64,000 nt of DNA, taken from the NCBI RefSeq assembly GCF_030063245.1, contig NZ_JASISR010000012.1, forward strand, positions 62,001 through 126,000, in the 5' to 3' direction. Source of the stretch: Paenarthrobacter sp. PH39-S1. Lineage in GTDB: Bacteria; Actinomycetota; Actinomycetes; Actinomycetales; Micrococcaceae. The notes below the pieces were generated by a model that ran no database searches, was not told where the DNA came from, and saw nothing but the letters and a program-made list of their open reading frames with translations. The translations under genes were made by a program, and so were the position numbers. Positions 8,774-16,606 of this stretch are shown here, piece after piece (within the stretch, counting starts at the first letter, position 1; each line of letters opens with the position of its first letter).

Positions 8774-9596
8774 TGGTGACTACCTCGTCATAGGGGTCGT
8801 TAATGAACTTCTGGTGATGCTGGACTCGCAGCGTAACGGTCAGCTGGGGGATCGTGCCAGCGTACGCCTGGAGGTCCGCGCTGACGTGGGAGCTTGGGTC
8901 GCTTCCCGTCAGCAGAAACATCAAATGACTTACGTGATCCGACCTCACCCCCTTGGTCAACTGCACATCGATCACCGCCTCGCCAACCTCGCTATCAGAT
9001 GTCTTTAGAAGGCGCGAAGCAAACTGGGACAGTGACTGTGGGGAGGGCATTTCGTCGTTTCGGGAGAGCCCCTCTCTGGCTTCCCGGACTGTTGCCCCAC
9101 CGATGCTGACGCGACTCTTGGCTTCGCCTTTGACTAAATACAACTCTGATCCGCCACCAATCCTGGCAGCGAGCACGTCGTCACCCCTCATCGCCCACTC
9201 TTGGTGGTCACGGTCGATGAGCCGACTAGGTCCGACGACATAACCAAGCTCATCAGCGAGGTATGTCGTCGCCAGGATCTCACCCATGTCGCCGGATCGA
9301 GCGCTTCTCTTTGTTGGCAACCGGTCGCGGAGAAAAGCCGCCAACCCTGGCTTTCCATACCGCGCCGCAATCAACGTAAGAGCCGTCGTGTCGGCGTAGG
9401 CGTCGGGAAGCTTGACAGCCAGGAGCTCAACTCCTGCGGCGTCGTCGTGAGAGTCGATGTTTCCAACAACTTTGGCAACTGCTTGGCAGGCAATTAAGGT
9501 CAGCGCGCTGCTCGAGCACCAACTATCAAACATGGTCACGACGCTTATCCCCCAAAACCGCGCAGGCTCGAAGACCGCACTCAACAACCTCTTCAT
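8763..9596 (-). CDS. hamA: Hachiman anti-phage system nuclease HamA (DUF1837)
   Basis: A 277-residue protein with the pattern of the DUF1837/HamA family, a PD-(D/E)XK-like nuclease: GDMGEILATTYL (Glu106), MRGDDVLA (Asp139/140) and LVKGEAKS (Glu158, Lys160). The next gene, overlapping by 11 bases, is an SF2 helicase, which is the HamA-HamB pair defining Hachiman. In that system HamA degrades DNA when released by HamB; this is known from the family. ATG 9596 is taken as the start, but ATG 9533 (MFDSWCSS) is possible. All active-site positions listed are present. Confidence 0.78.
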   Translation of the reverse strand: MKRLLSAVFEPARFWGISVVTMFDSWCSSSALTLIACQAVAKVVGNIDSHDDAAGVELLAVKLPDAYADTTALTLIAARYGKPGLAAFLRDRLPTKRSARSGDMGEILATTYLADELGYVVGPSRLIDRDHQEWAMRGDDVLAARIGGGSELYLVKGEAKSRVSIGGATVREAREGLSRNDEMPSPQSLSQFASRLLKTSDSEVGEAVIDVQLTKGVRSDHVSHLMFLLTGSDPSSHVSADLQAYAGTIPQLTVTLRVQHHQKFINDPYDEVVTNVP

Positions 9597-10139
9597 TGAT
9601 ACATGATCCGTCTCAGGGACGGGCGCCCATACTGGGCTCCGTCAATCTATAGGTATCCTATTCTCTTCCAAAACCGGCCGCTGGGCCGCGTTCCTGAGGT
9701 GTGTCAGCGAATAGGTCGCATGCCGGTTACTGGAGGAAGTACGTAAGTCGGTCGATCATCGCGCTACCGGTCTCCTGATCAAGGCGTGGCACGATGTGTC
9801 AGCATCCTGCCGCTCGTATAAGGTGCCCGTTAGACTTGTCCCCGGGTTCACCTTTATTGGCGACATAGTAGGCGTCTGGGAACCCTAGGGATAAGAGGCG
9901 TCCGGTCGACCCCGCGACCGCTGCGGCGGCACTGTTCAAATTTTCGCGGAATGGTGGAGTTTCGTCCACGGCCGGCGATTTCCGTAACTATGTCTCGCAA
10001 CCTTCTGACTGGATCGGTGTAATCACCGTTAGTTACGAGCGGTGGAGCCGCTTCGCGGCGTTGTGGTGTGAGGAAACGGGCTTGTGGCTGGGTTGGGCAG
10101 CGGTGGATGATGGTGGTGCCGCGGTCGACGCCGGTGTGT
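9597..10139. other. Non-coding stretch upstream of hamA
   Basis: No supported gene. It must contain the hamA promoter and, towards 10,000-10,140, probably the left end of the IS110-type element. I could not fix either boundary by eye. Confidence 0.4.
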
Positions 10140-10330
10140 CTTAGTGCTTTGAGCCTGTTTACGAGCGTGGTGTGGAGGGCTTCCACGGGAACCGTGGATT
10201 GGTGCCGCATGCCCAGCGTCATCAGGCGTGATGAGCCCGTTTAGTAGATTCCTGAATCATTTTCCCCGCCCTTCCCGCGGCACCCGGCACCACCAGCTGG
10301 TGGTGCCGTCGGAATCAAGGGCAGGAGACG
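10140..10330 (+). ncRNA. Structured leader of the IS110 transposase: candidate bridge RNA
   Basis: IS110-group elements carry a non-coding segment upstream of the transposase that is transcribed as a bridge RNA pairing with target and donor DNA; this is published for IS621. Here the leader has three clear hairpins: TCCACGG/CCGTGGA at 10182-10198 (3-base loop), TCATCA/TGATGA at 10219-10234 and a 22-base perfect palindrome at 10286-10307. No protein-like frame occupies it on the plus strand. Transcription and exact ends are inferred; the target- and donor-binding loops were not identified. Confidence 0.4.
10286..10307 (+). repeat. 22-base perfect palindrome upstream of the IS110 transposase
   Basis: GGCACCACCAG followed by its exact complement CTGGTGGTGCC, ending 24 bases before the transposase ATG. 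It could form an RNA hairpin ending the bridge RNA or restraining transposase translation. Confidence 0.7.
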
Positions 10331-11572
10331 ATGATGGACATCGTGCACGAACGCGCTGCGGGAATGGATATCTCCAAACGCGACGCAAAGGTCTGTATCC
10401 GGATACCAGGGGCGCGACTTGGAACATTCAGCAAGACCGTGACCACGTACGGAGCGACGACGAATGCAGTCGTACGGTTGCGCCGTGATCTGGAGGCGGC
10501 TGCGGTGACGGTGGTCGTGATGGAGGCCACCGGCGACTACTGGAAACCGTTCTATTTCCTGCTGGCGGAGTCGCTGAACGTGGAATTGGTCAATGCGAAA
10601 GCGGCCCGTAATATCCCAGGACGCAAAACCGATGTTTCCGACGCGACATGGTTAGCGGAACTCGCCGCCCACAACCTGTTGCGGGCCAGTTTCGTTCCCC
10701 CAGAGCCGATTCGTCAGCTGCGGGATTTGACGCGCACCCGGTCGAATCTGACTCATGAGCGCACCCGCGAATACGCGCGTCTGGAGAAAGGGTTGGAGGA
10801 CTCCAACATCAAATTATCCTCGGTCGCCAGCAGACTGGGCACCCAGTCGGCCCGTCGCATCCTGGACGGCCTCGTGTCCGGGGAACGCGACCCGCAGGCC
10901 TTGGCTTCGTTGGCGCATGCCTCGATGGTCCACAAATCCGCTGCGCTGGTCGAAGCCCTCACGGGCCGCTTCACCGACCACCACGCCTTCATGGTCAAGC
11001 TGCACCTGGACCGCATTGATCAAATCGAGGCGACCCTCACAGCGCTCGACGCCCGCATCGATACGGTGATGAAGCCTTTTTCCCTCGCCCGGGAGCTGCT
11101 GATGACAATCCCGGGGATCTCGAAGAATGTCGCTAACGTCGTCATCGCCGAGGCCGGTGTCGACATGACCGTTTTCGAAACCGCCGGACATTTAGCATCG
11201 TGGGCGGGAGTGTGTCCGAGCCAGAACGAATCCGCCGGGAGAGTCAAGTCCACGCAAACCCGTCCCGGCGATCACTATCTGAAGGCCGCACTGGGAATTG
11301 CAGCACTTTCCGTGTCACGATCAAAAACGACCTATCTTGCAGTGAAGTATCGGCGTATCCAATCGCATGCCGGCGCCCTGCGTGCCGTCGTCGCTCTGCA
11401 ACATACGCTGCTCGTCATCGTCTGGAACATGCTCCATGACGGGGTCGCATATGAAGAACTCGGCATCGATCACTACGATAAAACCAACCCCGAACGAGCC
11501 AGGAAACGGCTCCAACGCCGAATGGTCTCCCTCGGCTTCGAACCCAACCTCATCCCACTTTCCGCAGGATAG
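10331..11572 (+). CDS. IS110-family transposase (DEDD recombinase)
   Basis: 413 residues. The N-terminal RuvC-like DEDD domain shows MDISKRDAKV, VMEATGDYW and KTDVSDATWLAEL, giving the acidic residues in order. The C-terminal Transposase_20 domain (about 260-350) has IPGISKNVANVVIAEAG, FETAGHLASWAGVCPS and the conserved Ser region QNESAGRVKS used as nucleophile. It recombines element and target guided by a bridge RNA. AGGAG precedes the tandem ATGATG start; either ATG could be used. The protein looks intact. Confidence 0.92.
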   Translation: MMDIVHERAAGMDISKRDAKVCIRIPGARLGTFSKTVTTYGATTNAVVRLRRDLEAAAVTVVVMEATGDYWKPFYFLLAESLNVELVNAKAARNIPGRKTDVSDATWLAELAAHNLLRASFVPPEPIRQLRDLTRTRSNLTHERTREYARLEKGLEDSNIKLSSVASRLGTQSARRILDGLVSGERDPQALASLAHASMVHKSAALVEALTGRFTDHHAFMVKLHLDRIDQIEATLTALDARIDTVMKPFSLARELLMTIPGISKNVANVVIAEAGVDMTVFETAGHLASWAGVCPSQNESAGRVKSTQTRPGDHYLKAALGIAALSVSRSKTTYLAVKYRRIQSHAGALRAVVALQHTLLVIVWNMLHDGVAYEELGIDHYDKTNPERARKRLQRRMVSLGFEPNLIPLSAG

Positions 11573-11677
11573 GTCACCTTCGTTTTCTTGGTAGACACAT
11601 GGATGCCCACGGACCGTCGACGATCTTGCAGGCTCCGAGATAAAACAAGGACGCACAACCAAGGTCCGATGTGTCGA
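11573..11677. other. Junction between the IS110 element and the conjugation-type genes
   Basis: No gene. The right end of the IS110 element should lie here, just after the transposase stop. The NlpC/P60 gene ends at 11678 on the opposite strand. Confidence 0.4.
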
Positions 11678-12796
11678 CTATATTTTCGTGATCAGGACAA
11701 AATACTGCGTGCCAGAGTTCCACGCCACTGGATGCAGCAGTGTTCCCACCGCGGGGTTGAGCGCGCTGAACATCATGCCGTTGCCGGCGTAGATCCCCAC
11801 GTGTCCCCAATGGTTTGGCCCGTCAGGATTTTGCACCACGAGGTCGCCTGGCTGGGGCGTTGTCGTCGGAGTTCCTGTGAGCCACTGTTCCGTTCGCGGG
11901 AGCTGGATGCCGGCCTGGCTGTAGACCCATTGGACGTACCCGGAGCAGTCCCAGGCTTTGAATGCCGTCCCGCCCCATACATATGTACCGCCGACGCCTT
12001 CTTGTGCATATTGGATGACGTCCCGGCGCAGCTTGCTCAGGTTGCCGGGTAGAGGCGGAATGCTGGCATTACCTTTGTCGGCGTCACAGTTCTTTACGTC
12101 GGCGCCTGACTTGAGCGCAGCCACAATTGCGTGCGCCTCGCCTTCCCATTGGGCGTACAACTCGGGAAAGGCAGAAGCCTGAATGGCTTGAGCGGCGCTG
12201 CCCTTGGACATTGATTCCCAGCCGGGGATGTCGAGCAGTCCGCGTGGTGAGCCGTGATTTGGTCCGTTTGGACCGTCGAAGAACGCCTGCGCGTCGTAGA
12301 CGGGGTTCATCAGCTCGGCCTCACTCCCCCAACCGGTTGATGGACGTTGCTGGGCGGTGCCTAGCGAATCATGATCCGTCCCAACCCCATCGTGCGGATA
12401 GGCCATCGAGTCTGGGACGGACGTGTTGGCAAGTATCCGGAGCCCTGATTCCTGCAGCGACATCATGATGGCGATCTCCTGCCCCGCATCCGGGACGCCT
12501 AGGGAATTGCCGACACCGATGTAGTCCCGCGCCACCGTCACCTGGGCAGTACTGAGGACAGTGGGTGGGCCAGAAGTCGTCGGGATCGACAGCCCGGAAC
12601 CGGTCCCGGGTTTCGCCGCGGTTGACGCGGTGGTGAGGCACGCCGTCGTACTTCCTTGTGCCGCGGAGGCCACTAGCGCCAGCCCGCCGCACATCGCCAC
12701 GGCAAGCACCGGAACCATAACGCCGGCAACATAGGCGACAAGGCGAAGTAGTGCACGGCGCTTGATCGCTGCCAGCACCAGCGCCGGCACAGCCAT
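11678..12796 (-). CDS. NlpC/P60 peptidoglycan hydrolase, conjugation type
   Basis: 372 residues. One N-terminal membrane helix (about 18-44) is followed by a lytic-transglycosylase-like segment with a likely catalytic Glu (IAIMMSLQESGLRI, about 108-122) and a C-terminal NlpC/P60 domain with the nucleophile Cys in WDCSGYVQWVY (about residue 287) and the His in HWGHVGIYAGNG (about 338). Two-domain wall hydrolases of this design open the cell wall for conjugation machinery in Gram-positive elements; that role is inferred from context. The start overlaps the stop of the upstream gene as TGATG. Confidence 0.82.
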   Translation of the reverse strand: MAVPALVLAAIKRRALLRLVAYVAGVMVPVLAVAMCGGLALVASAAQGSTTACLTTASTAAKPGTGSGLSIPTTSGPPTVLSTAQVTVARDYIGVGNSLGVPDAGQEIAIMMSLQESGLRILANTSVPDSMAYPHDGVGTDHDSLGTAQQRPSTGWGSEAELMNPVYDAQAFFDGPNGPNHGSPRGLLDIPGWESMSKGSAAQAIQASAFPELYAQWEGEAHAIVAALKSGADVKNCDADKGNASIPPLPGNLSKLRRDVIQYAQEGVGGTYVWGGTAFKAWDCSGYVQWVYSQAGIQLPRTEQWLTGTPTTTPQPGDLVVQNPDGPNHWGHVGIYAGNGMMFSALNPAVGTLLHPVAWNSGTQYFVLITKI

Positions 12797-13515
12797 CAGT
12801 AGACGATCCTGTCAGCCGATGCGTAGAAGGCGACCATGGCACAGCGGTCGGCGGGCGCCGTCGACGCCGGCGGGCAGTTGACCATGACGCTCACTGGCAC
12901 GGTGTAAGCATTTTTCCCACCAGTTTGGTGCTCCTCGACTTTGAGCGTAAAAGTACACGCGTGTAGGCCCGCCCATGGTGCCGGCTGTTGCTGCACCTGG
13001 GTGAGTTGCTCGTCGCAGGAGGAGGTTGATACCGAGGCCGTTCGGTACGCGTGCATGCCTGACAAAGCGGCGAATGACGCCGGCGTGACTCCCGTGGCTT
13101 GGAATTCCTGAGCCATGACTGTCAATGGGTTCGACCCGTCGGGCAGCACGTCCCACCATGAGCGCAGTCGTTCATAGACTTCCGAATACGTCGAAGATCG
13201 GGCGTCCCACGTATAGATCGCCTCCGCTGCGGCCTGAGCCAACATTCGGTAATTCGTCGTGTTTGGCTCGTTAGTTGCGAGTGGGAGTTCCGGTTTTTGG
13301 GACGGAACGACGGCGACGAAGGAAGGCCCGCTTGCGGGCATCTTCGGGCTCGCTGTGGTTGCCGTTGGGGCGGGCAGCGCGGACTTAGCCGGTGAGGGAG
13401 TCCGTGCGGCGAAGACGACCGCGATGGCAGCAACCAGAACCACGGTCACCAGCAACGACAGCCACAACCGCCGGCGCCTGGCTACGTAGGGCATCAATTC
13501 GGCAATGGCATGCAT
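12796..13515 (-). CDS. Membrane-anchored protein of the conjugation-type operon
   Basis: 239 residues: a short basic cytoplasmic N terminus (VARRRR), one membrane helix (about 17-36), a Pro/Ala/Thr-rich linker (about 38-75) and an extracellular domain with four Cys that could form disulfides. The layout resembles VirB8/TcpC-like or accessory proteins of Gram-positive conjugation systems, but I do not recognise a specific family. It ends at the start of the NlpC/P60 gene with overlapping TGATG. Confidence 0.6.
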   Translation of the reverse strand: MHAIAELMPYVARRRRLWLSLLVTVVLVAAIAVVFAARTPSPAKSALPAPTATTASPKMPASGPSFVAVVPSQKPELPLATNEPNTTNYRMLAQAAAEAIYTWDARSSTYSEVYERLRSWWDVLPDGSNPLTVMAQEFQATGVTPASFAALSGMHAYRTASVSTSSCDEQLTQVQQQPAPWAGLHACTFTLKVEEHQTGGKNAYTVPVSVMVNCPPASTAPADRCAMVAFYASADRIVY

Positions 13516-13555
13516 GGTGGACCCCTTTCACTGGGCTCATGGTCGCTGTGGCGGT

Positions 13556-14497
13556 TTACGACATGACCACGCGAACGTCGTGCGTGAAGTCGTTGGCGTC
13601 ATTGAAGGCAGCCTCGGAACGTTGGCGCGCCGCTACAGCACGCTCGAGAACGTCGAGTGCAGCGAGATACAGGTTGCGCGCGTAACCAATCCTGCCCTCA
13701 AGGTACTTTTTACTGACGCCGGTCTCAGCCGATAAATCGGCGATACCCGCCGTTCTCTCGGCGCCGCGAATGCCCGTCAAGACCAAACGTTCGGCAACAA
13801 CTTGGAGGAGCACCGTTGGTATGCAGCACACCGCCGTCGCGATGATCGTCGGTGAATCGTCGAGCGTTCGTGCATCGACTTCCAGCGCTGCCTTCACGGT
13901 CACGGCTGTTTGGCGGACCACGGTAACCGCATGCCAGCGCTTGCGTTCTTCCCATTCGGGCGTGTGTGCTTCATGCCGTTGCCGGGGCGTAGTCAGGCAC
14001 TTCACCGCCCTCTCCCACGTTTCGGCTGGGACGTGCTGGCGCACTTCGGTCAGGACCTCGGCCACCCATTCGCGTTCGGCAATCTGCTCGACGCTCTCCG
14101 TGGTTGCAAAGTCGACCGGTGATGCCTGCGATACCTCCGGGTCAGCGGTAAGTGACATCCACGGATGGGCCAGAGTCCGCCTGACATGATCGGCGCACAA
14201 GTGGACCGCTATCCCTTGAACCCATCCCCCAAACGAAGCGTCGGGCAATTGGCGATAGCGCCGCTTGACCAGTCCATCCCACGCAGCAACGCGGACCTCC
14301 TGCATGACATCGTCGAGGTCGTCGACGCGGCCAATGCGAAGCAGTCTGGCGCGCACGTACGGACGAACACTTTCGACGGCGATCATCAACTGATCGATGG
14401 GAATGTCCAACTCCGGCGGGCGTACCAACGACGGGTCGATGCTGCTGTGGAGGAAGGCGGTACTTGATTCTCTGGAGTTGAGGCCCATCATCTTCAC
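13556..14497 (-). CDS. RNA polymerase sigma-70-like factor of the mobile element
   Basis: 313 residues. Residues 43-110 fit sigma region 2: YVRARLLRIG, then DDLDDVMQEVRVAAWDGL, and a basic WVQGIAVHLCADHVRR helix. The C-terminal part has an HTH-like segment (LSAETGVSKKYLEGRIGYAR, about 258-277) in place of region 4, with an unusual spacer of about 120 residues between. Such divergent factors head transfer operons in actinobacterial elements. It lies 40 bases upstream of the membrane-protein gene, and a 14-base palindrome sits about 170 bases before its start. Confidence 0.65.
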   Translation of the reverse strand: MKMMGLNSRESSTAFLHSSIDPSLVRPPELDIPIDQLMIAVESVRPYVRARLLRIGRVDDLDDVMQEVRVAAWDGLVKRRYRQLPDASFGGWVQGIAVHLCADHVRRTLAHPWMSLTADPEVSQASPVDFATTESVEQIAEREWVAEVLTEVRQHVPAETWERAVKCLTTPRQRHEAHTPEWEERKRWHAVTVVRQTAVTVKAALEVDARTLDDSPTIIATAVCCIPTVLLQVVAERLVLTGIRGAERTAGIADLSAETGVSKKYLEGRIGYARNLYLAALDVLERAVAARQRSEAAFNDANDFTHDVRVVMS

Positions 14498-14850
14498 CGT
14501 TTTCGTGCGTATGGTGACTATCGACGAGCGGCGTCGCGACTGGCGCCACCGCTATGGCTCACGTCCGCGCAGATAGGTGTGTTGACGAAAGCACGCTGGA
14601 TTTCCCAGCTGTGAAGCGAGCCCTCGTGGTTCCCGTGGGCGCCTCCGCATGAAGTTACCATTTCAGTGTTAGACATGTCTAAAACATTGTCAAGAGCGTT
14701 CTGCCCGCTTGTGGACAGCCCTGGGGCGGAGTGACCCCCATGCCCTACAGGACGCTACCGACGGACGGAGAGTGGTCGTCCGGAGGGTTGGCGTCGAACT
14801 TGTTCACAGGCAGCGAAGGGCGCCGCGGTACTCGACAAACAAGGCCCGTA
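14498..14850. other. Promoter region between the EspR-like regulator and the sigma-like gene
   Basis: About 350 bases without a gene. It contains the palindrome at 14669-14682 and should carry the promoter of the leftward transfer-type operon. Confidence 0.5.
14669..14682. promoter_or_regulatory. 14-base palindrome, likely operator
   Basis: TTAGACATGTCTAA is perfectly symmetrical and AT-rich compared with its surroundings. It lies upstream of the sigma-like gene and just downstream of an EspR-like regulator gene. A repressor site controlling the transfer-type operon is the natural reading, but the binding protein is inferred. Confidence 0.5.
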
Positions 14851-15357
14851 TTAGGGAGCGGACGGCTGCCCATCGGCGGTATCTTCTGGATAATTCGCGG
14901 CTAGGCGCTCACCGGTTGAGTGACGTTTGATGTCTTTGTTGAGGTAATCGGTGATCGCCTTGAGGGTTTCAGGGGATACATCGCCCAACGCTCGGGCGGC
15001 AAATGTTTTCACCCTCGCGGCCCTCAAGGACCTTACAAACTCAAGCCGGGAATCTATACGCTCCGGCAACTCCGATTCGTCGTCCCCTAGCAAGTAAGCC
15101 GGATCTACGTCGAAAACGTCGCTGATGGCCGTCAACAGTTGGGGGTCCGATACCAGGCGGCTAGTGCCGTCTTTCATGTATGACCAGCGAGCGCGAGAAA
15201 GGCTCACACCGCGGTCGGCCAGCTCCTTCTGCAACTCGGGGAACGTCAGTGGACTTCCCCTTTCCGCCATAACGACGTCGAGCAGCAAGTTCAGGCGGCG
15301 CGCGAGGATAAGTTGGGCTGACGGAGTGACGTCTGCCTCGCTTTCCTCGGCTGCCAC
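14851..15357 (-). CDS. EspR-like helix-turn-helix transcriptional regulator
   Basis: 168 residues from GTG 15357, chosen because GGGAG lies a few bases upstream and because the longer frame overlaps the preceding gene heavily. The N-terminal domain (ARRLNLLLDVVMAERG, then FPELQKELADRGVSLSRARW and a region ending in VDPAYLLGDDE) follows the layout of mycobacterial EspR, whose long HTH domain binds DNA as a dimer. The C-terminal part (about 85-150) is helical and may mediate dimerisation. It sits between the recombination genes and the sigma-like gene, a place suited to the master regulator of the element. Confidence 0.68.
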   Translation of the reverse strand: MAAEESEADVTPSAQLILARRLNLLLDVVMAERGSPLTFPELQKELADRGVSLSRARWSYMKDGTSRLVSDPQLLTAISDVFDVDPAYLLGDDESELPERIDSRLEFVRSLRAARVKTFAARALGDVSPETLKAITDYLNKDIKRHSTGERLAANYPEDTADGQPSAP

Positions 15358-15397
15358 TTCGCGCTCCCGGTGCTGGACATCGCGGCGCCAAGGGCTT

Positions 15398-15736
15398 TTA
15401 GCCCGGTGCGCCCTTACTGAGCCCAGTATTCCGTGCGGTTGTTCCCGTCGCAATAAGCCGCTCGAGCACGTTGTCGGCTGCGGTCATCAGGATCAGTTCG
15501 GCGTCTACCTTGCCGGCGACGGGATACGTGGTAATCCCCGCTGCGGCACCGTAGGCGGAGAGTCCTGCGGGATCCAAGACCTGGATGGCATCGAGATGGT
15601 ACGAAACCTCCTTCAGGACATCCATCAGCGCACGAAGAAACTCCGCGTCTTCATCACCGTTCCGATGCCAATACCGTTCGTTTCTCATGAGCTCCGCGGC
15701 TTGATGGAATGCGTTGGCTTGCGGATGCTCAGCCAT
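15398..15736 (-). CDS. Small conserved-type protein of the mobile element, unknown function
   Basis: 112 residues. ATG 15736 is supported by a near-perfect ribosome site (AGAAGGAGG, six bases upstream). The protein is acidic and mostly helical (FHQAAELMRNERYW, then DEDAEFLRALMDVLKEVSYHLDAI), ending in a small hydrophobic segment. I recognise no family. It is the first gene of the leftward regulatory group and is followed 40 bases later by the EspR-like gene. Confidence 0.6.
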   Translation of the reverse strand: MAEHPQANAFHQAAELMRNERYWHRNGDEDAEFLRALMDVLKEVSYHLDAIQVLDPAGLSAYGAAAGITTYPVAGKVDAELILMTAADNVLERLIATGTTARNTGLSKGAPG

Positions 15737-16088
15737 GGCATCCTCCTTCTGACAATGGCGAACCAACCGGATCCGGACGCCCTAGTCCGTTGCCTGTTCA
15801 TCGTTTCCCGAGACTCTTTCGACATGACCAAACCGGTACAAAACTCGGGCCCTGGGTGTCTCAGCCACCCTCCTGCAAGTTCCTGGCCGGACGGGCAGCC
15901 TGGCGGATACACGCGAGATCACGGATCTGAAAGAAAGTATTACTGCCGCCCTGATGGATTCGGAGCTGGCCAGAGGAGTGCAGGGAGGTCACGTCGCTTG
16001 CCGCACTTACCACTATGAACAGTGCAAGGCTCAAATTTCACAATCTCGGGCCACAGTTCGCCACTGTCCGCACCGAAAGGGACTTGCA
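15737..16088. other. Divergent intergenic region between regulator and excisionase genes
   Basis: About 350 bases without a gene, between leftward and rightward gene groups. It should hold the two divergent promoters. No clear operator palindrome was seen. Confidence 0.4.
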
Positions 16089-16343
16089 ATGAGGATCAAT
16101 CAGGACCCGGCCGCTCATGCCTCGACCCAGGCGGGACAGTGGATGTCGCCCCAAGACGTCTGCGACCAACTGCAGATTCCCCGGCAAACCTTCTACCAAT
16201 GGCGAGCCAAGCACATGGGGCCGCCCGCTTACCGCTTCGGCAAGCTGATCCGGATTGACCGCGACGACTTCAGTGCTTGGCTCGCCGGGCATGCCGAACC
16301 AAGCACCTCGACATCGAGTGAAGTCGCGGAAAACGGACGGTAG
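16089..16343 (+). CDS. AlpA/excisionase-type helix-turn-helix protein
   Basis: 84 residues. Residues 17-68 form an HTH_17 domain: WMSPQDVCDQLQIPRQTFYQWRAK, then GPPAYRFGKLIRIDRDDFSAWL. The MerR-like winged helix with a FGKLIRI strand is typical of excisionases and AlpA-type regulators. It is next to the integrase and probably directs excision or represses the integrase. ATG 16089 follows GAAAGG; a longer upstream in-frame start is unlikely because the extra part is not protein-like. Confidence 0.78.
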   Translation: MRINQDPAAHASTQAGQWMSPQDVCDQLQIPRQTFYQWRAKHMGPPAYRFGKLIRIDRDDFSAWLAGHAEPSTSTSSEVAENGR

Positions 16344-16347
16344 CAAC

Positions 16348-16587
16348 ATGCGCCTCGAATTCTATGAGCCCGATGAGGCCGCTGCACTGCTCCGCTGCTC
16401 TGAAGCCTGGCTGCGGGCCGGAGCTGCGAACTGCGAATTCCCCCACCTCACCTGGGGCAAGGGCAAGATCATTTTCACTGACGAACATCTCGAGGAGATC
16501 GCCCACCTCCGTGAAGTCAAACCCCACATTCTCGATGCGGACGCCCGCCGCGTCATCGGCACACGAGCCGAACGCAGGCTCAAATAA
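16348..16587 (+). CDS. Second small helix-turn-helix protein next to the integrase
   Basis: 79 residues starting four bases after the previous stop. MRLEFYEPDEAAALLRCSEAWLRAG fits an HTH_17-like fold, followed by GKGKIIFTDEHLEEIAHL, the same order as in excisionases. It ends 20 bases before the 3' end of the convergent integrase gene. It may be a partner or paralogue of the first HTH protein. The family is fairly clear, the role is inferred. Confidence 0.65.
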   Translation: MRLEFYEPDEAAALLRCSEAWLRAGAANCEFPHLTWGKGKIIFTDEHLEEIAHLREVKPHILDADARRVIGTRAERRLK

Positions 16588-16606
16588 GCGAGCCGCGAGA
16601 AGCGCC

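Larger units (their letters stand above)
10140..11572 (+). mobile_element. IS110-family element (boundaries approximate)
   Basis: Comprises the structured leader and a full-length DEDD transposase. IS110 elements have no obvious terminal inverted repeats, so the ends cannot be read directly. The left end may lie somewhat upstream of 10,140 and the right end shortly after the stop at 11572. Confidence 0.5.

Noticed and set aside
9854-10222. Minus-strand open frame of 122 codons upstream of the IS110 transposase
   Set aside because: Its sequence is compatible with the structured leader and hairpins of the IS110 element and not with a protein.
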